From Phoebastria nigripes (lineage: Eukaryota; Chordata; Aves; Procellariiformes; Diomedeidae): a stretch of 64,000 nucleotides of DNA. The stretch lies in assembly GCA_035582835.1 (NCBI GenBank), contig JAYKAV010001887.1, positions 2,826,769-2,890,768 of the forward strand. The letters run 5' to 3'. The stretch's first letter is position 1. Every line of letters begins with the position of its first letter. The notes below the pieces were generated by a model. The model was given only the letters and a program-made list of their open reading frames with translations. It did not search any database and was not told the DNA's origin. Position numbers and translations under genes: made by a program. Shown piece by piece: positions 1-14,804 of the stretch.

Positions 1-2347
1 TGCAACTTCAGACCTCTGTGACTTGGCCAGTTAGTTTCAACAAAGACAACTTTTATTATCTTACTGAAAAGTCTGGATGTGCTGGTATGTTGTGCTTGCT
101 ACATACACATTTTCAAGCATTAGTCATGCCATAACATCTGCTTTTTATTGGTAATTACACTATCCCCATTTTAATAAGAGGTAATTCTTAAATTTCTCAT
201 AAAATATATATGACTCCAGGGAAAGAAGGTGAAAGGTTTTGCAAGCCTCTCACAGCCACAAGACCAAAATGAGTGGAAATAAATCCTTTCTGAGCACAAC
301 TTGTCCAGCCACTCACGACAGCGCGTCCAGGGATGCCTGTGCGACTCGCCGTCCCTATTTCTCCTAATTGTTCATGCTCTGCAGAACAGACCTGCAAAGT
401 CTGTGCGCCACGGCCCTTCTGGGTGCTATTAATGTGCTCAAAAATGGGGACCTGGTCCTAAAGTTGCACGTACATGGATACCCCCTCCTGGGTGTAACTC
501 GACTGGAATTAGTGTGAAGGGGGTTCTGCGAGATCAGGTCCGAACTGGGGAACAGTAAAAGTTTGTGGGCTGTTTCCAAGTGTTTTAGATGCTTTAGAAT
601 TTCAAATAGGTGTCTAGATTAATGGACCGTAACTTGTTTGCGTTCATATTTATTGTAGACTCGGTATAAACCGAGTTGAAATAGTGTGCCTGAAAAATGA
701 GCAACATCTGAAGTGGAAGACCAATATCCAGATAAAGCATCGAGAAGAAAATCTTTTGGGGCTCCATTAAAAGCTTCCAGTTTCTTATTTCTCACTGTCT
801 CTCTGTAGGTAAGTGCTGCTGCGCTGCTTTGGCCATGCGAGAGTTGGGCTCTGTGATTCCATAGCCTGTTTCCAGGGATTTTTCTAGCAATTCTGGACAA
901 GGCAGTGACAAATGACACTTTTGCAAGGTCATCCCTAAATCTTTGAAAACCAGGGAGCTTTTTCAGTGGCTCCTGCCATTCACTGAATGCCAGCAGCCAA
1001 GCCCATATGGAGCATTGTGTGCTGAGCTCATTGTTGATGCAAATGCACACAACTAGTTTTGATTAAGAACAAAATGCAGAATTGACTCAAACTGCTTTTT
1101 TTGTTTGAAAAGCTTCAAGCCTCTCATTATCATCAGGGTTTCTTTCAGGGCAGGAAATTGGAATTTCCATAAAATAATGCTGAAAGACACAGGGTGAAGT
1201 CAAAGAACATTAACGTTCCTAGCAAATGGAAGGATAAACATGCAAAACAAATTTGGGGACACTCAGCTAAACATTTGGGGGCATGTTATGGCATGTGGAT
1301 TGTTTCAGTTATTCAATATATATTAAGCAGCCGCATACACAAATGGTAAAAGGACAAAGCAGTGGGTTTAAGAGAGGCCTTTTCCCTTTGCACAGTAACT
1401 CATAGCTATCCAGAATGTGATTATTGCATTGAATAGCCAAGGAGGGTTTGCATTGTAGCGTGCCCGGATTGCATGGTTTTCATGTGAACAAGGAGCTCGT
1501 TCCAGTGCAGAAGAAGGTCCCACGGCAGCGTTTGTAGCCCTGAGGTCACTGAGGGGGGATCAAAAAGACTTTGTGTAACCTCAGGGCTGCTCTGCTGTGT
1601 TTGGAAACGCTGGTGCTTGGAGGGACTCGCCGGCCGCTGAGCACAGCCAGCATGCAGGTGGTCCAGTGCCGTTTCCCATCCTCGGGATGTCCTGGCTGAC
1701 TGGAAAATCCTTGTGCCAAGGGAAACTGGAAAGTGGCAACCACATTCTTTGCTCTTTCAACACCCGGATGAATCTGGCTAGAGAGTCTCTTCCTTTTTAT
1801 GGGGGTTTAATCATAGCCAGGGCTGGCAGTGTTCCTTACAAATAAGGGTGTTTGGTATTTCCCGGTGCAAGACCAGGCTACTCTGTGTATGATACTGCAG
1901 GGCGGTTTTGTGTTTTCTGGGAGGAGGGAAATAAAAGGAAGGACATTTTTGCCAAGGATGACATTAAAAAGCTATCTTGCAAAGGCAAGCTCTCCAAAAT
2001 TAGAAAACTGGGGAATTGAAGTTGCTTTGTCCCTATTTCTCTGCACGCCTCATCGTGCAGATTTCAGTAACAAAACCAGCTCCTGTTTCCTTGTGTTGTC
2101 TGCCTGCCTTCCCAGGTCTGCAGCAAGCTGTGGCACTCGGGGTTCACATTCATTCGATGTGGCTGGAGAGAAGGAGAACTGTTTTCAAGGCACTGTTTTG
2201 CAGAGTGTAGACTACCTGTGGGCAGGTGAGGGTCTGGCACGCGGGTGACCATTGCTTTACTCGGCTCCCAGGTGACATTACTGGGAAAGAAATTGTCTTT
2301 GAGACACATACTTACAAATGTGGCTGTGGTTTCCAGAACTACCTTAT

Positions 2348-2369
2348 AAACAAACAAACAAACAAACAA
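2348..2369 (+). repeat. (AAAC)n microsatellite
   Basis: About five and a half copies of AAAC, in the intergenic region. No function suggested. Confidence 0.9.
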
Positions 2370-3849
2370 TCTTAAAATCTATTAAAAACCTAAAAGCAAT
2401 TAATGTGAGGGAGATGAACTGTGAAACCATCGTCCTAAACAACACAGGAGTTACTCCTTTCCTTCGGGCTGATGATTCGAACAGCAGCTCCCAGCCCCTC
2501 GAGCTGTGGATTCCCGGAGTATCCGCGGCAGTCAGAGAAAGTAGAATAATCCTAGCGAAATGGGAATTTTCCTATGGGGAATAATCCCACCATTTGGGAG
2601 TTGGTGGTGTGGTGTTGGGGAAGCCTTGCAGAGGAAAGAGGAAAGAACACGACAGGAAAAAAATAGAACAGTTTTCACGGTGAATTGGAAAAAACTTGTG
2701 GTGGATTGGAAAAATACTGGAAAATATATTTTCTTTTTGTTGTTCCACCTCAAATGAGATATCACCGTATCTGTGCAGGACAAGCCAAAATGGGGGAAAA
2801 GTGTTACAGCTGGCAACATCTAGGAACCAGAAGAAGCCTAAAGCAGAGAGCAGAAAGGGAGGATGTGTCAGGGGTTGGCACCATAAGGTTTTCTTAAAAC
2901 AAATCTATCTCTGCCTTCACACTGGTAGGTGGCAGCGGAAAGAGAACTCATTGTGTGTTTAAAAAACAGGTCATCGTCAAGAAACATCACGGAAACCTTG
3001 AGTAGACATGAGCAAACAGCCCGGGGGGAGTCATTTGTCTTTGCTGTCAAGAGGAAAATTAAGACTCCAGGGGACACAGAGGCTNGGTTTGATGGATGCT
3101 TGCAGCAGAAGGCAAGTGGGTCAGCATTCCTGTCTGCCACAAAATGGGGTTCTTTCCCTGGAGAAAAGTGACTGTAACAAGCATACACCTGTGGGGAGGA
3201 GAGAGGGGATGGGAAGATAAATGGTGGAAAGTCCCTAAAATTGTAAGTGTCTCTTCTTGTTTGGTATTGACAGGAATAACCTCTCTCTAGAAAGGCGAAC
3301 TGGATCACCATGAGCTGGGGGCTGGTTATTGCTGCGTGAGCATATTTGTGGGCAGAGCATGGTTAGTGGCTATACCTGCATTAGCTTTAGCCAGCAGATC
3401 TGAGAAGCGGGTGTCCATACTAGATGTTTTCAGGGGGGAATTGGTCCCAGTACTGAGTGACCATTAGTGGCCCATGCATTTAGGTGAGCTGGAGCACATC
3501 ATCTGGTCTCGTGTCCTCCAAAAGCCATCCAGTTCACGTCCTGCAGCACCACTCCATGGGGCAAACCGAATTGCCCTAAGTGGAAATGATTGGGATATTT
3601 GCTTCAAAATTCCTGATCCTCATGACAACCCTTATGTAGATACACCTGGATATAGTACCTATTGGTTAGGAGAACATTCCTGCGATGGACGACGCTATGC
3701 AGCTCTGCAACCCCAAACCATACTGTGTGAGACCCAGCCCTGAAAAGGAAGAGAAAATGCAATTTTTGTTACAGTCAAAATCCAAGAAAATATTGCCCCT
3801 TGTATATCCTTAGAGCTCTTCTAGATCAAGTGCCTTGTCATCCTCTTAA

Positions 3850-3869
3850 AACACACACACACACACACA
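3850..3869 (+). repeat. (AC)n microsatellite
   Basis: Ten uninterrupted AC copies, potentially polymorphic. Confidence 0.95.
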
Positions 3870-6479
3870 AGATATCTGCTGATTAATAGCCTGGATCCAT
3901 TTTAGTGGACAGACACACCCCAGTCAGCTGTGCAATGTATATTTCTACTTGAAAACAAAATTTGACTCCTATAAGCAACCTATTTCAGTCAGGGAGGGTA
4001 TGGCGAGTCATGCCACTAGTTTTAGTGATTTTTTTACTGTTTTCTAATTAGATTTACTTCAGCCATAAAACACAGAATCTGGTGCTTAATGTTCAGCAGA
4101 TTTCAGCTGAGCGATCTGTGGTCCTGGGTTACTAATATTAAAAAAATAAGGAAAAAAAACCTTTTCTGATAATATTTCAGTATTGATAACTGCCAATGCT
4201 GGAAAAAAGCTGCAGACAGGCTCCAAATCTTGAGGTTATCTTAAATACTATTTCAACTTTTTAATTAAATTAGAGTTTCTTCATCTACTTTTTCAGTTTA
4301 GGCATTGAGGATGTACTGAAGTCTTTAAACTTGTTTTTCCTGCAGTTCTCACATAATCACGGGCTGCAGGAGGGGGGAAAGCACCACGTATAATGAGACA
4401 TACTAGGAAGCTGCAGAATTTGGCAAGCACAGTGATCTCTAAAGAGACTCGAGGTGTTTATAGACATTTCAGCCACGATAGATCTTAAGGACTAGGCTTG
4501 AAATTCTCAGCATCTGCAGCTGTTTCTGAGCAGGTAGAGAAGAAAAGGTACTGGTGACACAGGGGTAGAATTGCCTGGACCCTGAGAGCAGTCCCTGCAC
4601 GCAGCAGTCACCTCCATCAGTTAGACCCCAGGAAGGGATGAGCCCCTGCTTGGCAGCAAACCTCCTCATTGTAGTGTCCTCTTAGAAACACATTAAATTT
4701 CCATTGTATCCTGTGACATCCAGCCCTGAAAGGGGAGGAAGAAAGGAAAATGCTCTTTGGGTTGCCAGCCCCAGCGCCACCTCCATGTACACATGGCAGC
4801 TTGATGGTAGAGTTAACCATTCAATTTATTTTAGGGAATATACTCTTCATTTGGCATCTGTGACTATTTCCTATCAGGGAACGATTCATGGGTGCAGCAG
4901 CTCTCTAGCTTTGCATTCGCTCAAGCTTCAGCTCGTTTGCCTCTGGCAAACGTTCGATGGTGCAGCTGGAAAGCAGGTCCACGACTGCCCTTGGTGCGGT
5001 CTGAGATGATAGTTTCACGCTGTGGGTTTTTAACACGGGTGTCCGATCCATAGTCGCTATTTACTGCAGCAGCAGCTGCAGGCAGCTGTGCTCCTCCAAA
5101 AACCAGGTGAAAAGAAGGTCTTGCCCTTTGGTACTGGTCCTTCTGTGACTGCCCCGGTCCCCAGCGTGAGGCTGTGCCTCCCCGCAGAGCAGGCTCAGCC
5201 AGAGGAGCGAGGGAGGCCAGTCCCGGCAGGACGGGCAAGCGGAGGGAGGTGGATGCAGTGTGTCCAGGAAGCACATTCCCGGGACATGACGGCACATCCC
5301 GGGGGCTGCACTTGTGCTGGGAAGGAAGGACTGGGCTTGCTTTCAGGCTCCCCTTCTCACTCGGGAGCAGGACTCCGAACACATTTTCTAAAGCCACTTC
5401 TGTGTTTTTTCCAAATTCCCTCTTCAATACTTCCACTATGATTCTGAAGGAAAAATAATCCGTAAGCAAGGGTTAGCCTGCAAACTGCTGAGAGCTCGGG
5501 GCATGGCCAGGATCCCCACCTGCCTCACTCCCTCCATGTGTGTGTGCCCACATCTCCCCACATTGGGGGAAAACCTCTATGGAGAAGGGACATTTCGTCC
5601 CATGGCAGCTAACACGGGGTCCCCAGTGAGCCACGGCATTCCCGGACACCAGGCTAACACATTAAATAAAACTCCAGTAACCTGTAAGGAGGATGTGCCC
5701 AGCCGCAGCCTCGCCGCAGTCCCAGCCTGCATGAGATGGAAAGGAGAGGATGTGGATCAGCAGGACACCCGCCGGGCTACGTCCTCACCTCCTCGGCAGG
5801 TTCGTGGTCACTATTGCAAAGAGGACAGATACAGCAGGACCTGAATATCCAGCCTCATTTTAGCTGGATATGCTCTGTCCAAAGTTGTGCTCACTTTTGC
5901 CCAAAGAGGTGCTTTAAGGGAAGGAATTGAGTTCACCCACACAACGCTCAGGTGAAATTTGAATTCACTTTCCATGGTCTTCTTGCACTAGAAACCTGAT
6001 TTCAATATTCACACTTACACGATCCAGGTCTAAGAAAATCTGCCATTTGCTCTTCTCCACCAAGCTGTATTGGGCAGCACAAGCAAACTCTTGAAAATTA
6101 TGAAAATGAGATTAATTATTTTTAAGTCACAGATACATCTGAATATATATTAAAAGCAAATGACAAATGTTGGAGGGAGCCAAGGCAGAGCATGATCACG
6201 CCAGAACGGAGATTTGGAAATATACCTTCTAAATCAATGCAGGCTCCCCTGTGATGACGGGCTTGCAAGCTTGCAGCAGAGCTCTGAGTCTGGAATTTGC
6301 TCCGAGGGAGCTGTGGTTGAGTTTCTTTTTGTCACTGTTGTTTTGCAATGCCATAATAAGTGTTGGTGAATTTGCAAATCATAAAAGCAGGGACCATGGG
6401 TGGGTGCTTTCATCCAAGGGCTAGAACAAACACTTTTGGTGTCAGCCCATTCCAGAGAGATTTTCAGTGTTATAAATTT

Positions 6480-6494
6480 AAAAAAAAAAAAAAA
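6480..6494 (+). repeat. A homopolymer
   Basis: About 15 A residues between TTT and TTTTAG. No attached element is recognisable. Confidence 0.85.
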
Positions 6495-8529
6495 TTTTAG
6501 AAAAAGCTAAACAAGCAACAGCTGTTCGGAACCGGGCCCTAAACCCAAAGTATATAAATGGTGTTCAGACAAATGCTTAGAGACAGTGACAAGAAAATGC
6601 TCAGTGCAAGAGCTGCAGGGTGATTTCTAGCTACTCTGCTCACAGGACGCTGATTTTTGTCCAGCCACAAGAAATTAGCCATTCTCAGTGATGAGAGACG
6701 TTTTGATTACGCAGCCGCTGCTGCATCTACCTGGTGGGTTGGACCGGTCGGAGCCCCCGGTGACGACGGGTGGCAGCTTCGGGACGTGTCCCCGGTGACT
6801 GCACAGGGATGTGGCCCAGCCTTGCACAGCTGATTAGGAAACATTTAAAACAGCTGAATTAGGAAGCTGTCCGTAGAAATTTTAATGTTGGGGATAACAA
6901 CCCAGAGATAATAAGAGAATAAGCATCAAAAGAAAACAGCAATACTGGACAGCCACGGACAGCCTCCTATCAGGGGACCGTAGACCTACATACTCTCCAA
7001 GTTGAATTATGAGTATTAGTTTGTTTGGAAAGGTATTTGCCCTTTGGACAGCCATATTTGTGTTTTGAGCTTCAGAAACATAAATTACAGTCATTTAAAC
7101 CCCAGGCTTACATTTTACTTCAATGACGTAAATGAGTTCCCAACTTTCAAAGGCCAGCTGTCCCTTACAGCAAGAGGTAGCAATTATATAAAATTCTTTT
7201 ATTGCATGGAGGTATTTTCAGTCCTTTAAGTTTATGTGCCCCAGGTGAAGCAATATAAACAAACTATGGCTGTCACAATTGTGTTAATAATGGAAACTGC
7301 ATTTGGGAAGTTTTAGGGATAAAACCTATAACTTTATACTGCTGAGGTGTCAAACCTTTCCAATGTAAAACGGAAGTGCAGCTGTGTAAGGTGCCGAGAA
7401 AGGTTTCTGAAAACCCAACATTCACAGACTCTGTAGGTATATAAAGGCAGTTGCTTCCAAGCTACAGCCGTTAATAAGAACTGCTTGGAAAAATAAGGTT
7501 AAAAATACATTTAAATGGCTCTGGGTTTTTGGTAAACTTCAGATACACAGAGTTAAATCCACCCCTAATCCAGCCTCACTGAAATCCATATTTTACAGAT
7601 GTGCATGTGGTCATGGCTGATGGCAGCAATGAAATGCTGAGGCGCAGTATGAGCATGGACACGGCAGACAGTCCGGCCCGGCTCTCTGCTCAGGGAATTG
7701 CTCCATCAGCCCCAGTGCTGGAGTTTTCCATTGTGGATTCCTAATCCCTTGGCTTAAACTTCAAAAACAGACCAGGCAAAGCAATTTATTGCAACAGCGC
7801 AGGTAGTTGGGTTTGGTTTTTTTTCCCCAACCCCAGTAGATGAATAGAGAAATGTTTAAAGGTTCAAAGCCAACAAAAACCACATCAAAAAGTACCAGTG
7901 TGCCTATGGGTGACTCTAATTTGCTGCCCTGTCCACCCCAAGAGCAGAGCATGGTGCAGCAGCCGAAAGCACACCGTGTTCCCAGCTGTGCATGCACCTG
8001 GAGCTGAGCTTATTCTGCTTTCCAGTTTCTCATTCGGTTTTGTACAACAGTGACATACTGAGCTACATGGAAGACATTAATTCTGCTCCATGGCAATTTT
8101 CAGAACCAGTTTTCGTTCTGCATTCAGAAATACTACCTTCCTTTCACCCTTATTCAGGCAGAGTGTGGAAAAATTGGCCCTCCTAAATCCGTGGCAATGA
8201 TGTAACCACCGCGCCAGAGAGCGCAGGCAACCTGCCTGCTCCAAGGAGCCACGCATCACAGCGTGCGCACAGCTGAGCCAGCAACGCGGGTCGCTTGCTT
8301 TGGCAAACCGGGGGTCGGAGATGGTGCAGGAATGGTTCTCAGTCAGGAATTCACCATAGCTCCTCCACCCTGCCGTGGGATGGAGCAGAGCTTGCAAGCC
8401 CTGGTCCCAAAGGAGAGGTATGAAACCTCCTGGTGAAAGCACTTTGAAACCAATAGCCTTTCAGTGCTACAGCTGCAGTGTTGACAGGTGTATTCATGAA
8501 AGGCCTTTTGCAACCGGCAAAATGCAACA

Positions 8530-8543
8530 TTTTTTTTTTTTTT
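8530..8543 (+). repeat. T homopolymer
   Basis: Fourteen T residues after AATGCAACA. No attached retrocopy is recognisable on the minus strand. Confidence 0.85.
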
Positions 8544-11500
8544 CCTAGGAAGAGCGAGAAAAAAACCCGCATTTAGTCATCTGGTTTGATTTAGGACCTT
8601 AGAAAGTCCAAAGGCATTCACATCCGGAGAACTGAGTTCACATTGGGATGGGCGTCCAAGCTCTTCTCTCCTGCTAACCTCCCTACGCTTTCGGCTGTCA
8701 CCTGGAGACATAGCTATTTTTTAACATAACTTTTTCTGACCTCATCCCATGAAAAAGTCAGGGCATTTACTATAAGGCAGGCTTCCAGCAAGGCAAGGCA
8801 AAGGTTTGAAGGCAAAGAAGGGAAGGTTTGGATGCAGTTCACGTCTCTTGCTTGGTGAACTGACAAGGGGGAGAATCGAACTTCAAAGGCTTCCATTGCA
8901 CAGCTGATGACATTTAGGAAGAAAAGGAAAACTGTTGCTTTTTTAGGAGATTTACAAATGCCATCCATGTCCATGGGTGTAATTTTCCATTAGGAAAAAG
9001 AATTTCAGAAGCAACATATGGACCATGCAGTAAAGAAGTTACCATAGCAACCAGCCTCCTAAAAATCCCTATATATGTATACAGAAATCAAATGCATGTA
9101 ATAATTATGGCTGCATGTCTAAGTCATTTATAAGTCCCATCTTCCTACCATTTTTTTTTGTCTATTAAAAGTCTAATTCATGCTTCAAACATCAGCTTAC
9201 TGTGCTGCCTCTCGAACCTGCACACATTTTGCAATTACTTTTGAAAGTCAAAAGTATCATGACTGACAGTCACTGACAAGTGAAATCTAATTTGGCTAAT
9301 TCAAAATATATGCTATAAGCATAAAAGAATGGTTATGGGACCAGAATGAATTAAGCTCTGGGAATATAGCTGAGATGACATTTAGGTTCAGAAAATGTTA
9401 GCTGTTAAAAATAAACAGATGAAGGGGTGTGAACATCAGAAAAGTATTTCAAAAGCAGGGCGTTCTACCAGGGCAGAAGGGAGTTTGGGGGGTTACAGCC
9501 CTCCCTCCCCTCTGCACTGTGGTCCCTGTGCGGGGACAGACGGGGTCATGGATTGTCCACTCCCCCCAGCCCCAGTGCTCCCATCACGGCAGGCTCAGGG
9601 ACACGCACTTCTCCTGTTCTACTTTTTTGCAGTCTCTGAAGGTATCTTAAAAGATTTTGTGGCTTGGCACAGCGTGTTCCCATATTTCTCTGTGCTCTGG
9701 CATTAGGAACCAGAGATCTTCCTTGTCATCTGCTGGACACTCTGGAAATTTAGCAAAGATGGATTTCCTAGATGGACGTCTAGGGAAACAAAACCTCTGC
9801 TGTTGAGAGGAGATGGGGATATGGAGTCAGTGCCAAGAGAAGACCTCCTCCTGATGCAACTGATTGTGGGATGGGAGGCCATCAGGTGCGTTGACGTTGT
9901 CTTCCAGATCCTGCTTCAAAAGATGCTGTGAGGAGACGTTTCACCCTTGCCCCTGGGGCACCATCGCGTCGTCTTGGCTGGCTAGAGTGGGGAGCATTAA
10001 TAATTAACTAAATGTAAATTTTACAGACAGATGTCACGGTCTTCAAGCTGACAATCCTGAATGTTGAGGTCAGTTACAGCACCCAGAAGCCCCAAGAGGG
10101 GTTCAGGTCCCATTTTGATAGATCTTCAGCCAGGAAATGAATCAATTAAATGCATAACAAATGAACAGACTCTCCCTATCTAGCAGTGTTCAGAAAGACT
10201 CTCAGTGAGCTTCAACGCATGCTCTAACCAAGCAGCGTTAAGCTTAGTCTGTTAAAACCATTTTTTCATCACACCTGGTCTTGTTACTGCAGGTGGGAGT
10301 CGTCTCTGTGTGTGCTGTGCCAAAATCTGCACTCCTGTTTGTTGGATGCTGCATCCCTGGTGTACAACCAAGGTTCCTGCCATCACAGGAGCAGTCCGAG
10401 GAAGACATTCACTTCCTTTTCAAAACAAACAATTGGAAATGTTGAGTACCTGCTCATCGCTGGGACATTTCACAGTCCCTCCTCCCCGCAACTCCTGTTC
10501 CCCTTCCTGCTCCGAGCATCGGCTGCTGCAGATTCCGTGCAAAAGGAGCTGAAATGCAGCCTTTGACAGGTTTTGTGCTTGTTGCCTCCATTTGCATCCT
10601 TTCAAAGCACTTCCAACTGCTCATTCTTTCACCCTTTCAAAGTGAGTTGAGAGTTGGTGAGAAGGCTGGGAAGGATGAGGTCCTGCAAACGTCACTTCTG
10701 AAGGAATGCATCGCTGATGCTCTTAAATGGACATTTATCCTGCACTGAACACTGACAGAAAGTTAATAAGATCNCATTTCTAAGCTCCTCGAGCACTTGT
10801 TCTTGATGAGAGTTATTTCCATTGCAAGCTTTAGCNCTCTCCCTCTGGCTAATTTGCAGCAAAATTGCTCCAGAAAAGACTGAACCATGATTCTTCTTAC
10901 GTGAGCAAAGATGTATTTGTTCTCCCTGAGTAGAAACCAGTGCTGTTAGAGAGCCAGAAGAACACCTTGGCTGAAGTTAAATCCTTTCTTTAGTGTGAAT
11001 GGATATAAAACTAGCTTTTGCTCAAACATCATTTCACTCTTCTGTTGCACAGACATTTGATTCCATCTTGCTCAAGCAGAAAATAAAAGGCATCTTCGGA
11101 CCTGAAAGACGTTACCTGTTTCCTGCAACGTCTCGTGGGACTGTAACACTTCCCTTCTGCCTNCAAGGGGGACCAGGGGTTTTCTGCCCAGATGAAAACT
11201 CACTGGTTTTGCTTGTTTTGTTCTTCTGCTTAGGCAACAAGGGAGGTCCTCCTAAGCAATGAGGGTACAAAGTCCAGGTCACATCTGGACTGGACTGGAT
11301 CACCCTGCGCCTCGTCTGCTGGGGAGGAGGTTTCAGTACATTATGCCCAATGTGACATGCTGAGACTTACAGCTCCTGCCTGGGGGGGAAATGAGAAAGA
11401 GTCCCAAAGCTTGGTGGTTACGGGAAGGTTTTCCACCTTGCTGCTTTGCTTGGTGACCACCACTGGCAGCCCTGGTGTCACCCGCCTCAGCTCCCAGCCT

Positions 11501-14500
11501 CGCAGGGGTCGTCCTCCCAAGGCATGTGGTAGAGCAAGGCACTGTCCGCAGGGATGAAAACAGCTTGTTGCAACATTTTTTCTAGCTCACATTAAGTCAT
11601 AAATGGCAAAACAGATGGCTTTTAGGAAACATGGGCCCATGTTTGCATGCCATGGGAAGGCCACACTTGTCACTCGCAGAGGGATTACGGTTCCACCCTC
11701 ATCCCATAGAGAATGTGTGGTTTTATGGATGATACAAAGTTTGGTAAACGTTTCTTTGAAACAGCCATTCTTTCTCCTTATGGGCATATAATACTCTTTT
11801 TGGTGGCTGGGCACATAATACTTTTTCTTAATACTTTGACCATAAAAAATTCACTCAATGTAGGGAACTCCACATGCCTTTAGGACTCTAACTGAGGAAT
11901 ACCAATTCTGAATAGGGTAGAAACACAGCAGCATTTTAACGTCTGGCAACAACAGCAAAGAGCCGGCAACAAGAAGGGGGCAATGAGCAATGTCTTAGGG
12001 CTGGGTATTTGATTTCTTGCACTGCAACAGGCTTCCTGCTTGATCTTGTATGAAACACAGCACTCTTGGGCCCTCAGCTTGGCACCTCTAAGAAGTAAAG
12101 ATAAAAATGCGTATATTGCTGCATCCCCTACTTTATTGTGAGAAAGAAACAATTTAGAGGCACAAAGATGCAGGAGCTGCACAGATCCCTCTGACACAGA
12201 GCATATGGACTGAAACAGGAGGGACCTTCTGCTTCTCAGAAGAAATTATTGTACACGCAGAGACGGCGGGTTTTTATAAACTCAGGCACCTAAAGATGAG
12301 CTCCATGATCTGCACGTAGCATGCCAAACGTGAGGTTTGAACATTTTGGTTCTTGTCTGTTCTGCATATCCCAATTTCTCCTGCTGAAGGGGAACTTGCC
12401 AAGGCTGATGCTGTGATCTGTGGGTTGTACGCCGAGAAGGCAGCATGCAAAACCTGCTGCCTCCTTCTGACCTGCTGGGCAGAGTCTGTCCATCCTCAAA
12501 GCACAAGAGCCTGAGGCTCCAGACTTGCTGGCAATATCAGGCTTCCTGGAGCTCATGGTATGCTCATGTCTCTACCCAAGTCAGTGTAACAACTTATGTC
12601 ACTGCTTCTGGACACCGTTCAGGAAAGCATCTCTAGGAAAGGACTTGCGCTCCTTTGAAATGAAACTCAAACACAGGCTCAGGCGCCTACTTGAGCAAAG
12701 ATATCTATGCACATGGTGATGGTGAGAAAGTGGCACAGTTCACCTGGCAAGTTCCCTACAAGCTGGCATCTTGTCCTCCTCAGGCCAGCATCGTGGTGCC
12801 CCAGATCTACAGATTTACCCCCTTGGGCTTGAAGGGAGGCCGTTCATGGGACAAATTCCTGTGACCTTTCCAAAGCTCTCCCCAGGCTAGAGATGCCAGG
12901 CTTGAAAAAAGTCATTTGCCAAATGATTTCTTAATGTTTGTGTCTTCGGGTGAAATTTGTCATGCTTTTAATTTATTACAGAAGAAAAGTGGGAACAGGG
13001 AAGGCTTTATGATTTTTAAATGTTCTAACATTTATTTCAGTGTTTCAGTTTTTATTACAATTATGTTTGTGGCAGAGGAAATTTCTCAAGACCAAGAGCT
13101 GATGTTGCTTTCAGCCACTAATGCATTTTCAATTAGTATCAGAGAATGCTAAAACTCCTTTCGCTGCTTCAGAAGTGAAGAAAAGCCTCTGGCACACAAG
13201 TGTGCAACATTGCTACTCCCATTAGAAGTGAACGGTGCTCAAGTACACCTTCCTTTTACTATCCGTTTCCCTTTACTGGGTCATGATTTTCCTCCCATGA
13301 TTTTCTCTTGAGCTGGATTTCTCTCTACAGGCTTCTTGGTGAGCATTTTGCAAAAGCCACTTAGTTCTTTTCAGGCTGGCATGTGAGAAGAAATCTGTTC
13401 TTTTCACACTGTTCTGACCAGAAATGCTGAATATGCATCTCTTGCAACAGCTATTTTCCTTTCCTGCAACCACATCTGTAAGTGCCAGGTTCCCCGTTGG
13501 TGCAAATCAGTGTGGTTCCAGCAGCAGTACCAGCGATGTGCAAACTGGTGTCATCAGATGGTCTGGATCTCATTTCAAGGCTCCGTGTTCTTCCATGTGA
13601 CATCTGAACCTCAAATAAAATGTTTAATACAGTCACTTAACTCATGATCCCTGGATTTCCTACCTCGGCATTGTTAATAACTTACATCCACTTCTGGCAT
13701 TATGTGATACTTATTATAGTCGCGGAAGTCACGCCATCCAGTGAGTTAGATCATGTTATGACATTTCCTTGACCTCTATGTCAGCACGAGGATAGCAAAC
13801 AAAATTGATTGTTTAGGTGCTGTTCTTTTACCATTGTGTTTCAAGTAGAAAATTTTGCATGAAGTTCAGATCTCAAAAAATAAGTTGAAATGTAAGTACC
13901 GACAGAGGAAAGGTGCTTCTTTGTGTTCTCAAGTTTTGCTTGTATAATGCTTCCCCAGTGAACACCTGTTACTTAATCCTTATGTTTTTCATCTCAAGAA
14001 TATCTTCCTGATGCCTGAAATGCGTGGCAGGGTTTGCGGTTGCCTTCCGTCGTGGCAGACGGAGCTCGCACCTTGGCTGAGCGCAGGCAGCCCCTGGTGC
14101 CTGGTGGAGGAGGGCTGAGCTGACCCCCCAGCAGATGTGCACAGGGCTTTGATCTGGCCGATGCCGGGTTGCAGGCAGCCCTGCCCGTCCCTTTCATCTG
14201 CGGAGCCGAGGCTCCGGGGAGCGCGGATGTCAGACCTGGCCACACAACTGTTGCTGCTCAGCAGAGGGAACGGAAACCTGCGAGTAAACAGCTTCTTGCT
14301 GCTCTGTGATCACCTAGAATATTTTGATCCCTAATATTTTAAGTTAAGATGTGACTATATTAAATAAAATGAACACATGTGGTGTTCTCAGAGATGCATG
14401 ATACAGACGTGACATCTTGATCATATTAACTAGGGCTTACTGTCTATACATGGTGCATTAATTCACAAGCAGCAAGTTGGGAAGGAGCCTCCTGGACCAA

Positions 14501-14804
14501 GATGTGAACTTTGATATGACCCTCTCTCGTGGTGCGGAGACTGTTGCTGCAATATGTGTCCAGACACACTGGACTTGCCAAGTAAGTTTTTTTTTTCCCA
14601 GGCATGTGGATTGGGATGGATGGTGGGAGGTGAAAACACCAGAAGTCTTGCATGAGTCCCAGCATGTAGGTAAAGAAAATAGGGACTAACAGGGGAATAA
14701 AAACAGCAGGACTCTGAAGGCTGAACAGCCAGGATGGGAAAAATCAGGGTGGGGAAAACGTGCCTCATCCTGGCAGTAAGACAAATGGATTAATGTAAAA
14801 ATGT

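Larger units (their letters stand above)
1..14804. other. Intergenic DNA, no supported gene
   Basis: Apart from the small simple repeats listed separately, I see unique non-coding sequence. Open frames include 143 codons on minus at 619-1050, 139 on plus at 1829-2248 and 182 on minus at 4921-5469. The last lies in GC-rich sequence. None shows a family motif or a convincing splice context. A small CpG cluster sits near 6740-6805. Confidence 0.7.

Noticed and set aside
619..1050. 143-codon minus frame near the left edge, considered as an exon of the neighbouring gene (SLC25A48)
   Set aside because: It has no mitochondrial-carrier signature (PxD/ExxK/R) or other known motif. I found no SLC25A48 exon in the window.
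3474..3743. 89-codon plus frame with a plausible globular composition (GYSTYWLGEHSCDGRRY)
   Set aside because: No family recognised, no convincing splice sites, and the length is within the chance range.
8209..8226. CTCF-like CGCCAGAGAGCGC
   Set aside because: At least two mismatches to the core motif by eye. Without binding data or a matrix score it is not supportable.
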